64,000 nucleotides of DNA from Blautia sp. (GCA_021772055.1 JAETNR010000004.1:89424-153423), one strand, 5' to 3'; counted from the stretch's first letter, positions 34,834 through 44,250 are shown. Numbers and translations: made by a program. Notes: generated by a model not told the origin, from the sequence alone.

Positions 34834-35792
34834 GTGACATGATTTTGCAGGTAGAAAACCTGAAGCAATATTTTTCCATTGGAAAGAACCGGGTTGTAAA
34901 GGCAGTGGATGACATTAGTTTTTCTATCAGACGGGGAGAAACCTTCGGCCTGGTAGGAGAATCGGGCTGCGGAAAATCCACCACAGGACGGAGTGTTCTG
35001 GGAATCACGAAGCCAACGGCAGGAAGGATCCTGTATGACGGGACAGACATTGCCGCTTACACCAAAGCCCAGAAGCTCCAGTTTAAGAAAAGGGCGCAGA
35101 TGATCTTTCAGGATCCCTATGCCTGTCTGGATCCCCGTATGACGATAGGAAGCATCATCAAGGAGGGAATGGACGTCCATTTCCATTATTCCAGGAAAGA
35201 ATCGGATGAAAAGGTGGGTGACCTTCTGAATAAGGTGGGACTGACGGAGGATTATGCTTCCCGGTTTCCTCATGAGCTTTCCGGAGGACAGAGGCAGAGA
35301 ATCGGAATCGCAAGGGCACTGGCCGTGGAACCGGAATTTATTGTGTGCGATGAGCCGATTGCAGCGCTGGATGTTTCCATCCAGGCACAGGTGGTGAACT
35401 TGATGATGAAGGTGCAGAGGGAGCGCGGGCATGCCTACCTCTTTATCTCCCACGATCTGTCCATGGTGCGTTATATTTCCGACCACATCGGGGTGATGTA
35501 TCTCGGATCCCTGGTGGAGATGGCGCCGAAGGATGAGATTTACGGACATCCCCTGCATCCGTATACAAAAGCATTGTTTTCTGCTATTCCAAAGCCTGAT
35601 CCGGATCTGAATTGGGCAAAGACCAGAGTGAAGCTGGAAGGAGAAGTTCCAAGCCCTATTAATACACCGGCGGGTTGTAAATTCTGTGCCCGCTGTCCTT
35701 ATGGGGATGAACGGTGCAGACAGGAAACACCGAAGCTTCTTGATGTAGGAGGCGGCCATATGGTGGCATGCCATAAGTTAGAGGAAATGTAG
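34830..35792 (+). CDS. oppF: Peptide ABC transporter ATPase 2
   Basis: 320-aa second ATPase. Walker A '[17 protein letters not shown]', '[20 protein letters not shown]', signature '[16 protein letters not shown]', Walker B '[14 protein letters not shown]' and 'ISHDLSMV' are all present. The C-terminal cysteine motif is '[15 protein letters not shown]'. It is translated from an ATGA overlap with oppD. The 5-oxoprolinase genes begin 22 nt downstream with no terminator between, so they are part of the same transcript. Confidence 0.95.
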   Translation: MSDMILQVENLKQYFSIGKNRVVKAVDDISFSIRRGETFGLVGESGCGKSTTGRSVLGITKPTAGRILYDGTDIAAYTKAQKLQFKKRAQMIFQDPYACLDPRMTIGSIIKEGMDVHFHYSRKESDEKVGDLLNKVGLTEDYASRFPHELSGGQRQRIGIARALAVEPEFIVCDEPIAALDVSIQAQVVNLMMKVQRERGHAYLFISHDLSMVRYISDHIGVMYLGSLVEMAPKDEIYGHPLHPYTKALFSAIPKPDPDLNWAKTRVKLEGEVPSPINTPAGCKFCARCPYGDERCRQETPKLLDVGGGHMVACHKLEEM

Positions 35793-35814
35793 AAATCCGG
35801 GGACAGAGGATAAC

Positions 35815-36531
35815 ATGAACGATACATATGAAATCAGGCCTGTGGGTGATCGGGCCCTTCAGGTGGTTTTTGAACAGAAAATAGAGGAAAAGGTGAATGA
35901 AAAGGTCATGGCATTGCGGGAAAAGCTTACCTGCAATCCCAGGGCCTTTTTGGGTGTTCCAGCCGGAGCAGTCCTTGAGATGATCCCGGCGTTTGCCTCT
36001 CTTTTGATCTATTATGATCCCTTAAGAACAGACTATCAGTCCATGAAGGAAATGCTGGAGTTTCTGCTTTTGGACATGGGAGACCAAAAGCAGTCGAAAG
36101 GCCGTCTCATAGAGATTCCGGTGTGCTACGGAGGAAGGTACGGAGAGGATTTAGACTTTGTTGCAAAGCATGCCGGCTTGTCAAAAGAGGAAGTCATACA
36201 GATCCACAGCGGCCGTGACTACCGCATCTATATGCTGGGTTTTTTGCCGGGCTTTCCGTATCTTGGGGGAATGGATGAGCGCATTTTTACACCAAGGCTT
36301 GAAAGTCCCAGAACCAGAATCCCTGCGGGAAGTGTAGGCATCGGCGGGGAGCAGACCGGTATTTACCCAATGGAATCTCCCGGAGGATGGCAGCTGATCG
36401 GACGTACCCCGGTGAAGCTTTTTAATCCGCAGAAAAACGGAGAGCTGCCTTATGAGGCAGGGGATTGGATACGGTTTATTCCTATCAGTGAGAAGGAATA
36501 TGAGAAATTATATCAGGAAGAGCATGAATAA
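35815..36531 (+). CDS. pxpB: 5-oxoprolinase subunit B (KipI-like)
   Basis: 238 aa, Allophanate hydrolase subunit 1/KipI family. It is one of three subunits of the ATP-dependent PxpABC 5-oxoprolinase, which opens pyroglutamate to glutamate. Visible family features are 'RPVGDRALQVVFEQ' at the N-terminus, 'IEIPVCYGG' and 'YMLGFLPGFPYLGGMDERI', then 'RIPAGSVGIGGEQTGIYPMESPGGWQLIGRTP'. ATG 35815 has a modest GGGGACAGAGGA upstream. It stands in the order pxpB-pxpC-pxpA directly after oppF. Confidence 0.92.
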   Translation: MNDTYEIRPVGDRALQVVFEQKIEEKVNEKVMALREKLTCNPRAFLGVPAGAVLEMIPAFASLLIYYDPLRTDYQSMKEMLEFLLLDMGDQKQSKGRLIEIPVCYGGRYGEDLDFVAKHAGLSKEEVIQIHSGRDYRIYMLGFLPGFPYLGGMDERIFTPRLESPRTRIPAGSVGIGGEQTGIYPMESPGGWQLIGRTPVKLFNPQKNGELPYEAGDWIRFIPISEKEYEKLYQEEHE

Positions 36532-36557
36532 ACAAGGAAAACAGGACGGGAAAAACA

Positions 36558-37682
36558 ATGGAGTTGGAAATTTTGTCTGTGGGCCCCATGGCAACGATAC
36601 AGGATCTGGGACGGCATGGATTTGGAAGCAGGGGGTACCGGGTATGCGGTGCATGTGATAAATATGCCATGCGCCTGGCAAACCTTCTGGCATGGAATCT
36701 GGAAGAGGACGGGAATCGTCCGGTAGTGGAATTTACTTTGTTCGGGGGCAGGATCCGGTTTTGGGAGGATGGCCTGATCGCATTGACAGGGGCGGATATG
36801 GAACCGGCTCTGGACGGAAAGCCGATTCCCATGTACCGGACGATATCTGTTTCTTCCGGGCAGGTGCTGGAGCTTAAGACGGCAAAAAGCGGCCTTCGCA
36901 CGTATCTGGCTGTCAATGGAGGAATGGACGTTCCTATGGTTATGGGAAGCTGTTCCACAGATCTGGTCTGCGGTATCGGCGGCCTGAACGGAAGAGCACT
37001 GAAGGCGGGAGACCGGCTGAAAACTTTTTTTGCATCACAGCCATGGCGTGATGGGAAACAGGCACTGCGTTTATTTGACAGCCTGCTTAAAAAGAATGCG
37101 GAATTTATTTTGACAGAGAATCTTTTCTGGGTGAAGAACGCTTCCTTCCGCTATCGCTGTATGGGGCAGGAACTGATTCCGGTTCTGCGCTCAGTGCCCG
37201 GTCCTCAGGAGGATGCCTTTTCCGGGGAGACCCTGGATGTGCTGAGACGAAGCATTTACCATGTTGGAAAGGATTCTGACCGGATGGCCTGCAGGCTTTC
37301 AGGCCCGCTGCTGGAAGCAAAGGATGGATATGATATTGTATCAGATGGTATTGTGGAGGGGTCTGTACAGGTTTCTGCCAATGGGCAGCCTATGGTGATG
37401 CTGGCGGATCATCAGACCACCGGAGGGTATGCAAAGATCGGTACTGTGATCAGCCCGGATATCTCCGCCATTGCCCAGAGAAAACCGGGAGAACCGATTG
37501 GATTCTCCCTGATTTCCCCAAAGGAGGCAAACGAGGCCTGCAGACTGGAGGAGAAAAAGCTTCGATGGCTGAGGGAAAAGCTGCTGGTACATTTAAAAAG
37601 ACATGCAGCTCACAGCGATGCAGAGATTTTTCGAAATGTAAAAAGGAGGATGGAAAATGATTTCAATCGATTTGAACTGTGA
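36558..37682 (+). CDS. pxpC: 5-oxoprolinase subunit C (KipA-like)
   Basis: 374 aa, KipA/allophanate hydrolase subunit 2 family (biotin-dependent carboxyltransferase-like fold). Typical features are 'ILSVGPMATIQDLGRHGFGSRGY', 'DKYAMRLANLLAWNLEED', 'VEFTLFGG', 'TYLAVNGGMDVPMVMGS' and 'DHQTTGGYAKIGTVIS'. It works with PxpB and PxpA. The 3' end overlaps the start of pxpA by 26 bases in another frame; the pxpA ribosome site (AAAAGGAGGA) lies inside it. The C-terminus is ~30 residues longer than I expect, with basic content. Confidence 0.92.
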   Translation: MELEILSVGPMATIQDLGRHGFGSRGYRVCGACDKYAMRLANLLAWNLEEDGNRPVVEFTLFGGRIRFWEDGLIALTGADMEPALDGKPIPMYRTISVSSGQVLELKTAKSGLRTYLAVNGGMDVPMVMGSCSTDLVCGIGGLNGRALKAGDRLKTFFASQPWRDGKQALRLFDSLLKKNAEFILTENLFWVKNASFRYRCMGQELIPVLRSVPGPQEDAFSGETLDVLRRSIYHVGKDSDRMACRLSGPLLEAKDGYDIVSDGIVEGSVQVSANGQPMVMLADHQTTGGYAKIGTVISPDISAIAQRKPGEPIGFSLISPKEANEACRLEEKKLRWLREKLLVHLKRHAAHSDAEIFRNVKRRMENDFNRFEL

Positions 37683-38391
37683 TCTGGGAGAGAGTTTTGG
37701 CGCCTACCGGATCGGTATGGATGAGCAGGTAATCCCCTATATCACTTCTGCCAATATTGCCTGCGGCTTTCATGCAGGGGATCCCCAGGTCATGGCAAAA
37801 ACCGTAGCCATGTGCAGGAAATACGGTGTCCATGTTGGCGCCCATCCCGGTTATCCTGACCTGAATGGGTTTGGAAGAAGGGACATGAATGTGAGCCCGG
37901 AAGAGGTAAGGAATGATGTCATATATCAGGTCGGCGCTTTGAAGGCTTTTTGTGACAGTGAAGGCGTTCCTCTTTGCCATGTGAAGCCTCATGGAGCGTT
38001 ATATAACAGAGCCGGGAAGGATTATTCTCTGGCTCTTGCGATTTGTCAGGGAATCCGGGCAGTTGATCCGGAGCTGAAGATTATGGCTCTCAGCGGAAGC
38101 TGCATGATTCGGGCAGCGGAAGAAATATCCCTTCCTTATATCAGCGAGGTATTTGCAGACAGAGGGTATCAGGCAGACGGTTCCCTGGTACCGAGAAGCC
38201 TGCCGGGTGCCATGATCCTGGATGAGGACGAAGCGCTGAACCGCGTTCTCCGCATGGCAAGGGAAGGAAAGGTAACGGCTGTAACCGGGGAAGATATTTC
38301 AATCCGGGCGGATTCCGTATGCGTCCACGGAGACGGTGAAAAAGCCCTGGCCTTTGTCAGGAAAATTCGCCAGGCACTTTTGGAAGGATAA
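37657..38391 (+). CDS. pxpA: 5-oxoprolinase subunit A (LamB/YcsF family)
   Basis: 244-aa LamB/YcsF protein, catalytic partner of PxpB/PxpC. It starts 'MISIDLNCDLGESFGAYRIGMDE', with 'SANIACGFHAGDPQVM', 'VHVGAHPGYPDLNGFGRRDM', 'HVKPHGALYN' and 'EVFADRGYQADGSLVPR', all strongly conserved in the family. ATG 37657 follows AGGAGG by seven bases, inside the end of pxpC. It is the last gene of the opp-pxp operon. No pyroglutamyl peptidase is in the window. Confidence 0.95.
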   Translation: MISIDLNCDLGESFGAYRIGMDEQVIPYITSANIACGFHAGDPQVMAKTVAMCRKYGVHVGAHPGYPDLNGFGRRDMNVSPEEVRNDVIYQVGALKAFCDSEGVPLCHVKPHGALYNRAGKDYSLALAICQGIRAVDPELKIMALSGSCMIRAAEEISLPYISEVFADRGYQADGSLVPRSLPGAMILDEDEALNRVLRMAREGKVTAVTGEDISIRADSVCVHGDGEKALAFVRKIRQALLEG

Positions 38392-38469
38392 AAATCTGTA
38401 TGGAAATCTCTTTGCCCTTTTTTAGAAAAAAATGTTACAAAAAAATGTATGGAAAATTGAAATGAACTA

Positions 38470-38498
38470 TTGGCTGTTTGAAAAGGTTGTATTATAAT
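38470..38498 (+). promoter_or_regulatory. Promoter of the SH3-domain protein gene
   Basis: TTGGCT (38470-38475), 17 nt, TATAAT (38493-38498). It implies a ~130-nt leader before the ATG at 38637. The gene-free stretch 38392-38636 shows nothing else. Confidence 0.65.
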
Positions 38499-38636
38499 AA
38501 ATGTATTCCAGAAGATTTTTTATCCGGCAGTGATGTCTGGGCTACAGATGGGGAATACTGCTGGTGTAAAATAGATTCAGGTAATTGTTTTTCTAGGAAT
38601 AAGGGGATTATTTTTTTAAGAGAGGAGAAGTTACAG

Positions 38637-39299
38637 ATGAGAACAGACTTGGAAAAGCCGCGGGGAAATGGCTGGGAGCAGTCCAGCAATTTTGTGAGAC
38701 AGCAGAGTGCTGAGGAGGTTATCAAGAGAAGAAAACCCAGTGATTCGTCCAAAAAAAGACCCAGCAGAAATTCATCTCAGAAGTTCAGCGGCGACAGGGA
38801 TAAAATGTTCCTGATTGCGGGAATCGTGGGAGTTTTTCTGGTAATCATATTAATTTTTACTGCAGGTAAGAGCTGGCAGCGAAGAACGGATAAAAAGGAA
38901 ATTGAACTTCTGAGCCAGCAGAATCAGGAGATGCAGACGAAGATTCAGGAACTGGAGAAGAGTAATACAGAACTGCAGAATACAGTTGCTTCCATTGATA
39001 AGAAGGAGACAACTTCTGAGAATAAGGGAACATCCGCAGCAGGTGAGAACCACGTTCTTCAGACTGCATACAACATGCGGGAGGAGCCGAGTGTGGACTC
39101 CGATGTTCTTGCAGAGGTAGACGAGGGTGCTACAGTGAAGATCATTAAGATGCAGGATGCAGACTGGGCACAGGTGGAGTACAATGGTGTAATCGGCTAT
39201 ATGAAGTGCGGAGACGAATTGCCAGGCATCGGTTCAGGCAGCACCGGTTCTTCCGGAAACAATAGTCCTGAGGATGGATCCGAGCCGTCTGAAGAATAA
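38637..39299 (+). CDS. Membrane protein with coiled coil and extracellular SH3b domain
   Basis: 220 aa. The cytosolic basic N-terminus (~60 aa, 'KRRKPSDSSKKRPSRNSS') precedes a single TM ('MFLIAGIVGVFLVIILIFTAG', ~60-80), a short coiled coil ('IELLSQQNQEMQTKIQELEKSNTELQ') and a bacterial SH3 domain from ~140 ('AYNMREEPSVDSDVLAEVDEGATVKII', 'WAQVEYNGVIGYMK'). It ends in a Gly/Ser-rich tail. SH3b domains often bind cell-wall peptides; the role here is unknown. The track's start at 38478 lies on the promoter; ATG 38637 with AGAGGAGAAG upstream is better. Confidence 0.8.
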   Translation: MRTDLEKPRGNGWEQSSNFVRQQSAEEVIKRRKPSDSSKKRPSRNSSQKFSGDRDKMFLIAGIVGVFLVIILIFTAGKSWQRRTDKKEIELLSQQNQEMQTKIQELEKSNTELQNTVASIDKKETTSENKGTSAAGENHVLQTAYNMREEPSVDSDVLAEVDEGATVKIIKMQDADWAQVEYNGVIGYMKCGDELPGIGSGSTGSSGNNSPEDGSEPSEE

Positions 39300-39325
39300 A
39301 AGAACGAAATATATTATATGTAATC

Positions 39326-39382
39326 AAAAGCTTTCAGCCGGATATTCCATTTCGGAGATGTCCGGCTGAAAGCTTTTTGTAC
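39326..39382. terminator. Bidirectional terminator between the SH3 gene and carB
   Basis: AAAAGCTTTCAGCCGGA (39326-39342) pairs perfectly with TCCGGCTGAAAGCTTTT (39361-39377); A/T tracts serve both strands. Confidence 0.92.
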
Positions 39383-39387
39383 GGTAT

Positions 39388-42300
39388 TTATTCTTTGTCG
39401 TGAATTTCGCTGTGGAGCTGCTGGAGGGATTTGACTTCTTCGCTTCCGTGGGTCTTTACATATTTGATGCCGCTGGCAGTTGCTTTTGCTGCAGCGATGG
39501 TGGTCATGTAAGGAATTTTGGCCTTGATGGCTGCCTTGCGCAGATAACTGTCATCGTGGCGGCTGTCTTTTCCAACCGGGGAGTTTACGATCAGGTCGAT
39601 TTTTCCATTAGTGATCATATCCAGGATGTTGGGACGGCCTTCATAAAGCTTCTTCACCTTTTCTGCAGGGATGCCAGCTTCACTGATGAGTTCATAGGTA
39701 TTGCCTGTGGCAATGATACGGAACCCGTCTTCATAAAAGCTTCTTGCTACGTCCACAACCTCTGCTTTATCCTTGCGGTTTACGGAAATGAGAACCGTAC
39801 CTTCCAGAGGAAGTTTGGACTGGGTTGCTTCCTGCGCTTTATAAAAAGCTTCGCCGTAGGAGCGGGACAAGCCAAGTACTTCGCCTGTGGAGCGCATTTC
39901 CGGTCCAAGGATCGGGTCTACCTCCTGGAACATATTGAAGGGGAATACCGCTTCTTTTACGCCGTAGTTGGGAATCTCCTGTTCTTTTAAGCCAGGTACA
40001 GGAGATGGACGACCTGTCAGTTCGGAGGTAATAATGTCTGTAGCCAAAGGCACCATGCGGATGTTGCATACCTTGGAAACCAGCGGAACCGTACGGGAGG
40101 CTCTCGGGTTTGCTTCCAGTACGTAAACCTTTCCGTTTTCGATGGCATACTGCATATTCATGAGACCTTTGACATGCATTTCTTCCGCGATCTTTCTGGT
40201 GTATTCCTTAATTGTTTCCACATTCTCAGGGGAGATGTGAACAGAAGGAATAATACATGCAGAGTCGCCGGAATGTACGCCTGCAAGTTCAATATGCTCC
40301 ATAACGGCAGGTACAAAAGCGTGTGTGCCGTCGCTGATGGCGTCTGCTTCGCATTCGGTTGCATGATTCAGGAAACGGTCAATGAGGATGGGGCGGTCAG
40401 GCGTTACGCCTACAGCAGCCTTCATATAACCGGTCATGCTTTCTTCATCATAGACTACTTCCATGCCTCGTCCGCCAAGTACATAAGAAGGACGAACCAT
40501 AACCGGATAGCCGATCTTTTCTGCGATTGCGATCGCTTCTTCCACTGTGGTGGCCATACCGGACTCAGGCATTGGAATTTCAAGTTTCTCCATCATGGCG
40601 CGGAACAGATCGCGGTCTTCCGCCAGGTCAATGACGGATGGCGAGGTGCCGAGGATCTTTACGCCGTTTTTCTCAAGCTCGGAGGCCAGGTTCAAAGGAG
40701 TCTGTCCGCCGAACTGGGCGATCACCCCAAGGGGTTTTTCTTTCTTATAAATGCTTAAAACATCCTCTAAGGTTAATGGTTCGAAATACAGTTTATCGGA
40801 AGTATCGTAGTCGGTAGATACAGTTTCCGGGTTGCAGTTGACAATAATGGTTTCAAAACCAAGCTTCTTTAAAGCAAGAGAAGCGTGTACGCAGCAATAG
40901 TCAAATTCGATACCCTGGCCGATACGGTTAGGACCGCCTCCCAGGATCATAATCTTAGGCTTTTCTTCGGAAATGGGGTTTTTATCCGGAGCATTGTAGG
41001 TGGAGTAGTAGTAAGCGCTGTCCTGTGTTCCGCTTACATGAACGCCTTCCCATGTTTCCTCGATGCCAAGGGAAATCCTGTGATTGCGAATGGTCTCTTC
41101 CGGGATTTCCAGAATCTGGCTTAAATATTTGTCGGAAAATCCGTCTTTCTTAGCTGTGATCAGAAGTTGGTCGGAAGGAAGGGAGCCTTTGCTCTTTAAA
41201 AGTTCTTCTTCTTCCTCTACCAATTCCTTCATCTGCTCAATAAAATAAGTTTTTACTTTGGTAAGTTCAAAAATTTCTTCTGTGGTTGCTCCCTTGCGAA
41301 GGGCTTCGTACATAATGAAGTGACGTTCGCTGGAGGGAGTGATGAGGAGCTTTAGAAGCTCTTCTTTGGTCATGGAGTCAAAATTTTTGGCGTGACCCAG
41401 ACCGTAGCGGCCTGTTTCCAGGCTTCGGATGGCCTTCTGGAATGCTTCCTTGTAGGTTTTGCCGATACTCATGACTTCTCCTACCGCACGCATCTGTGTA
41501 CCAAGCTTGTCTTCTACGCCTTTGAATTTCTCAAAAGCCCAGCGGGCGAACTTGATTACAACGTAGTCGCCGTCGGGAACGTATTTATCCAGAGTTCCGT
41601 ATTTGCCGCAGGGGATATCTTTCAGAGTCAGGCCTGTTGCCAGCATAGCGGATACCAGGGCAATGGGGAAACCGGTTGCTTTGGAAGCCAGTGCGGAAGA
41701 ACGGGATGTTCTCGGGTTGATTTCGATAACAATAATTCTGTCGGAAACCGGGTCGTGGGCAAACTGTACGTTTGTACCGCCGATAACCTGTACGGATTCT
41801 ACGATTTTATAAGCCTGCTCCTGGAGGCGCTTCTGGCATTCCTCAGAAATGGTCAGCATTGGTGCGGAGCAGAAGGAATCGCCTGTGTGGACACCGAGAG
41901 GGTCAATGTTTTCGATGAAGCATACGGTGATCATGTTGTTGTCTGCATCCCGGACAACCTCCAGCTCCAGTTCTTCCCATCCGAGAATGGATTCTTCTAC
42001 AAGAACCTGGCCTACCAGGCTGGCCTGCAGGCCTCGTGCACAAACAGTTTTCAGCTCCTCTTTGTTATAAACAAGACCGCCGCCTGCACCTCCCATGGTA
42101 TAAGCAGGGCGCAGAACTACAGGATAGCCAAGCTGATCTGCAATGGCAAGAGCTTCCTCTACAGAGTAGGCAACTTCGCTTCGTGCCATTTCAATGCCAA
42201 GCTTGTCCATGGCTTTTTTAAATTCAATACGGTCCTCCCCACGTTCTATGGCATCTACCTGTACACCGATGACTTTCACCTGATATTTGTCAAGGATTCC

Positions 42301-42615
42301 GGCTTTATTTAATTCTGCACACAGGTTCAGACCGGACTGGCCTCCCAGGTTAGGCAGAAGAGCGTCCGGACGTTCTTTTTGGATGATCTGTTCCAGACGG
42401 TCTACATTCAGAGGCTCAATGTAGGTAACGTCTGCTGTTTCCGGGTCTGTCATGATAGTGGCCGGGTTGGAATTTACCAGCACGATCTCATAACCAAGCT
42501 TCTTGAGTGCCTTGCAAGCCTGTGTCCCCGAATAGTCAAACTCACAGGCCTGTCCGATCACAATAGGACCGGAGCCGATGATGAGTACTTTATGAATGTC
42601 TGTTCTTTGTGGCAT
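39388..42615 (-). CDS. carB: Carbamoyl-phosphate synthase large subunit
   Basis: Makes carbamoyl phosphate from bicarbonate, ATP and ammonia supplied by CarA, for pyrimidines and arginine. 1075 aa with the expected tandem ATP-grasp halves: the first starts 'KVLIIGSGPIVIGQACEFDYSG', the second 'KIMILGGGPNRIGQGIEFDYCC'. The C-terminal MGS-like allosteric domain (~940-1075) ends in a short tail. The track's first 12 residues come from an upstream ATG; 'MPQRTDIHKV' at 42615 follows AAAGGAGG and is chosen. carA is not adjacent on either side, unlike most Firmicutes. No PyrR-type attenuator is recognised in the leader. Confidence 0.96.
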   Translation of the reverse strand: MPQRTDIHKVLIIGSGPIVIGQACEFDYSGTQACKALKKLGYEIVLVNSNPATIMTDPETADVTYIEPLNVDRLEQIIQKERPDALLPNLGGQSGLNLCAELNKAGILDKYQVKVIGVQVDAIERGEDRIEFKKAMDKLGIEMARSEVAYSVEEALAIADQLGYPVVLRPAYTMGGAGGGLVYNKEELKTVCARGLQASLVGQVLVEESILGWEELELEVVRDADNNMITVCFIENIDPLGVHTGDSFCSAPMLTISEECQKRLQEQAYKIVESVQVIGGTNVQFAHDPVSDRIIVIEINPRTSRSSALASKATGFPIALVSAMLATGLTLKDIPCGKYGTLDKYVPDGDYVVIKFARWAFEKFKGVEDKLGTQMRAVGEVMSIGKTYKEAFQKAIRSLETGRYGLGHAKNFDSMTKEELLKLLITPSSERHFIMYEALRKGATTEEIFELTKVKTYFIEQMKELVEEEEELLKSKGSLPSDQLLITAKKDGFSDKYLSQILEIPEETIRNHRISLGIEETWEGVHVSGTQDSAYYYSTYNAPDKNPISEEKPKIMILGGGPNRIGQGIEFDYCCVHASLALKKLGFETIIVNCNPETVSTDYDTSDKLYFEPLTLEDVLSIYKKEKPLGVIAQFGGQTPLNLASELEKNGVKILGTSPSVIDLAEDRDLFRAMMEKLEIPMPESGMATTVEEAIAIAEKIGYPVMVRPSYVLGGRGMEVVYDEESMTGYMKAAVGVTPDRPILIDRFLNHATECEADAISDGTHAFVPAVMEHIELAGVHSGDSACIIPSVHISPENVETIKEYTRKIAEEMHVKGLMNMQYAIENGKVYVLEANPRASRTVPLVSKVCNIRMVPLATDIITSELTGRPSPVPGLKEQEIPNYGVKEAVFPFNMFQEVDPILGPEMRSTGEVLGLSRSYGEAFYKAQEATQSKLPLEGTVLISVNRKDKAEVVDVARSFYEDGFRIIATGNTYELISEAGIPAEKVKKLYEGRPNILDMITNGKIDLIVNSPVGKDSRHDDSYLRKAAIKAKIPYMTTIAAAKATASGIKYVKTHGSEEVKSLQQLHSEIHDKE

Positions 42616-42671
42616 GTCGATTTCCTCCTTTTCACCCGCAGTAACGGGCATGTTGGTACACCTTTCTCTAT

Positions 42672-42699
42672 ATTATATAGAAAATAAAAAAAAGCTCAA
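42672..42699 (-). promoter_or_regulatory. carB promoter
   Basis: On the minus strand TTGAGC (42694-42699), 16 nt, TATAAT (42672-42677). It leaves a ~50-nt leader. Confidence 0.65.
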
Positions 42700-43046
42700 G
42701 TATTTTGTTTGGAGAAATCGACAATCCTTTTGAGGAATAGAGGGAAATTTGCTTTACAGTTTTGGGGGAATAAAGGGATTTGTATAAAATCTTTTTGTAT
42801 TTCGGGAAAATAATCCAGTTATTCCGTTTATCTCCAAATAAAAAATGTAAAGCTCGTGAAAATGAAATGGGCTTTACATTCTGGCAGGTACGGTTATTGG
42901 GTTATGCTAATGCTAACTTTTCTTTTATCTTTCTGATTTCGTTTTCAAGAATGTTTACTTTAATAGCCAACATTTCTGTTTCGGTATCAGACCTTAAAGC
43001 TGCATCAAGCTTTCAGCTAAGATCTAAATGACCTTTGGCAATTACT
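42700..43046. other. Gene-poor start of the accessory island
   Basis: No intact gene. On the minus strand 42902-43012 is an open remnant of 36 codons ending '..NILENEIRKIKEKLALA', a coiled-coil tail with no start of its own, probably the end of a lost gene. The plus-strand ORF at 42780 is its shadow. Confidence 0.4.
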
Positions 43047-43394
43047 GGCGGCTTTATGCATAGTCAGATTAACGGGAATATATACTTTGCACTGGTGAAG
43101 CAACTCAAGAACAGTATATGTGCTGTGTTCATGGAAAATCTTGACCTTTATTTATCAGATGATGAATATGTGATACCAGATATTATGTTGATTTGTGACA
43201 GGAACTAGATTAAAAAAGACACATATAGAGGTGTTCCAGGATTTGTTGTAGAAACTCTGAGTCCTGCTACGTCTCTAAAAGATAAAACGGTTAAGAAAGA
43301 AAAGTATGCACAACTGGGCATTGACGAATACTGGATTGTATCTCCAAAATAGAGGTCAGTAGAGGTTCATTATTTAGAAGAATTTGTGCAGTAA
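43047..43394 (+). pseudogene. Uma2-family (DUF820) nuclease pseudogene with two TAG stops
   Basis: One continuous frame reads GGFMHSQINGNIYF.., then 'YVIPDIMLICDRN', a TAG stop (43206-43208), 'VPGFVVETLSPATSLKDKTV', 'YAQLGIDEYWIVSPK', a second TAG (43350-43352), and 'RSVEVHYLE' to a TAA. The order PD..., VE-x-LSPxT, K-x3-YA-x2-G-x-x-EYWIV-x-P is that of Uma2 restriction-like nucleases. The N-terminal ~30 residues are missing. With two in-frame ambers and no start, I call it dead. Uma2 genes are common in the mobile fraction of Firmicutes and cyanobacterial genomes; their function is unsettled. Confidence 0.8.
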
Positions 43395-43711
43395 TGGTAA
43401 TTGCAATGTTTGCATGCGGAGTTTCGGCGGAACAAATCTCAACAGAAGATTTAGATAAAATGAAAGAATATTATGCAGATGCAATTAGGGAAGATCAACT
43501 TTCGTGTAATTTAGCTGAGTATAACTTATCTGACTTTAAGGGGGATGCAGAGCTAACGGAATGCATTATGAGGGCATTATATACGTTTTGCATAACTGCT
43601 GGTGGTGATCCGGCAGATTTTTGGACGGGAAGAGATTTCGAAACATTTTATGGACTTTACCCAGATAAAATAACTTTCTCTGAAGAACAGCTGCACTATT
43701 TTGATGATTAA
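43394..43711 (+). CDS. Hypothetical 105-aa protein, possibly a fragment
   Basis: Not recognised. The ATG overlaps the Uma2 remnant's TAA by one base, and no good ribosome site is visible. The N-terminus 'MVIAMFACGVSA' looks like the end of a signal peptide cut short; the rest is acidic and helical ('EDLDKMKEYYADAIRED', 'FYGLYPDKITFSEEQLHYFDD'). It may be the mature part of a small secreted protein whose true start has been lost. The surrounding DNA is decayed and more AT-rich than the flanks. Confidence 0.4.
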   Translation: MVIAMFACGVSAEQISTEDLDKMKEYYADAIREDQLSCNLAEYNLSDFKGDAELTECIMRALYTFCITAGGDPADFWTGRDFETFYGLYPDKITFSEEQLHYFDD

Positions 43712-43828
43712 TTTCTTTCTGCTTCTTTGTTTGTGCAAAATTATAAATGGGATTGCAACGTTGCAAATGAAATGGATGTAATTGTGCAGGAATACAATCA
43801 CTATCAGTGCAGGGAGAGTTACATTCAT

Positions 43829-44014
43829 TTAGAGAAGGTTCTTAGCAATCTCTTTGGTGATTACTTTTGGAACCTTTCTCTCGTATTCTTCAATAGAAAT
43901 GTATCTGGACGGGATATTCAAAAATGCTATTGTCACCCCTTCTAATTCTGCAGCAGTCCTTGCATGACAACTTATGCAATATACAAATGCCGTCTTATGG
44001 CCGAATGCATTATT
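43829..44014 (-). pseudogene. Minus-strand gene remnant, unidentified
   Basis: Open for 61 codons with no start codon in context: reads ..AFVYCISCHARTAAELE and ends ISIEEYERKVPKVITKEIAKNLL-stop. The composition is protein-like, more so than the plus-strand ORF (43727-43945) over the same bases. It is the C-terminal end of an unknown protein. Confidence 0.4.
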
Positions 44015-44046
44015 TCAATATTTTTACTGCTTTATTATTACTCCAT

Positions 44047-44250
44047 TCAGAATAGTAGTTCTTTTTGGAGACAGTTTTGTAAGTACGAATTTGCATGTAC
44101 TTTCCTGATGTCCAGCATCCGCAGGCCTGCTTCAGCATCTTCCGGGAAGAACATCCCGGCCTGTGCTAGGTTCCCCAGTTCTTCCTCAAGCTCCGGGATC
44201 GTATCTTTCGTCAGGCTCTTTATCCCGATTCCGAAATGGATACGTGATTT
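44047..44250 (-). pseudogene. Minus-strand gene remnant, unidentified
   Basis: A 67-codon open stretch, reads ..HFGIGIKSLTKDTIPELEEELGNLAQAGMFFPEDAEAG.. and ends LQKELLF-stop. Its codon use looks real and its GC content is higher than the adjacent island DNA. No start and no recognised family. The plus-strand ORF at 43964 uses these bases as a spurious N-terminus. Confidence 0.4.
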
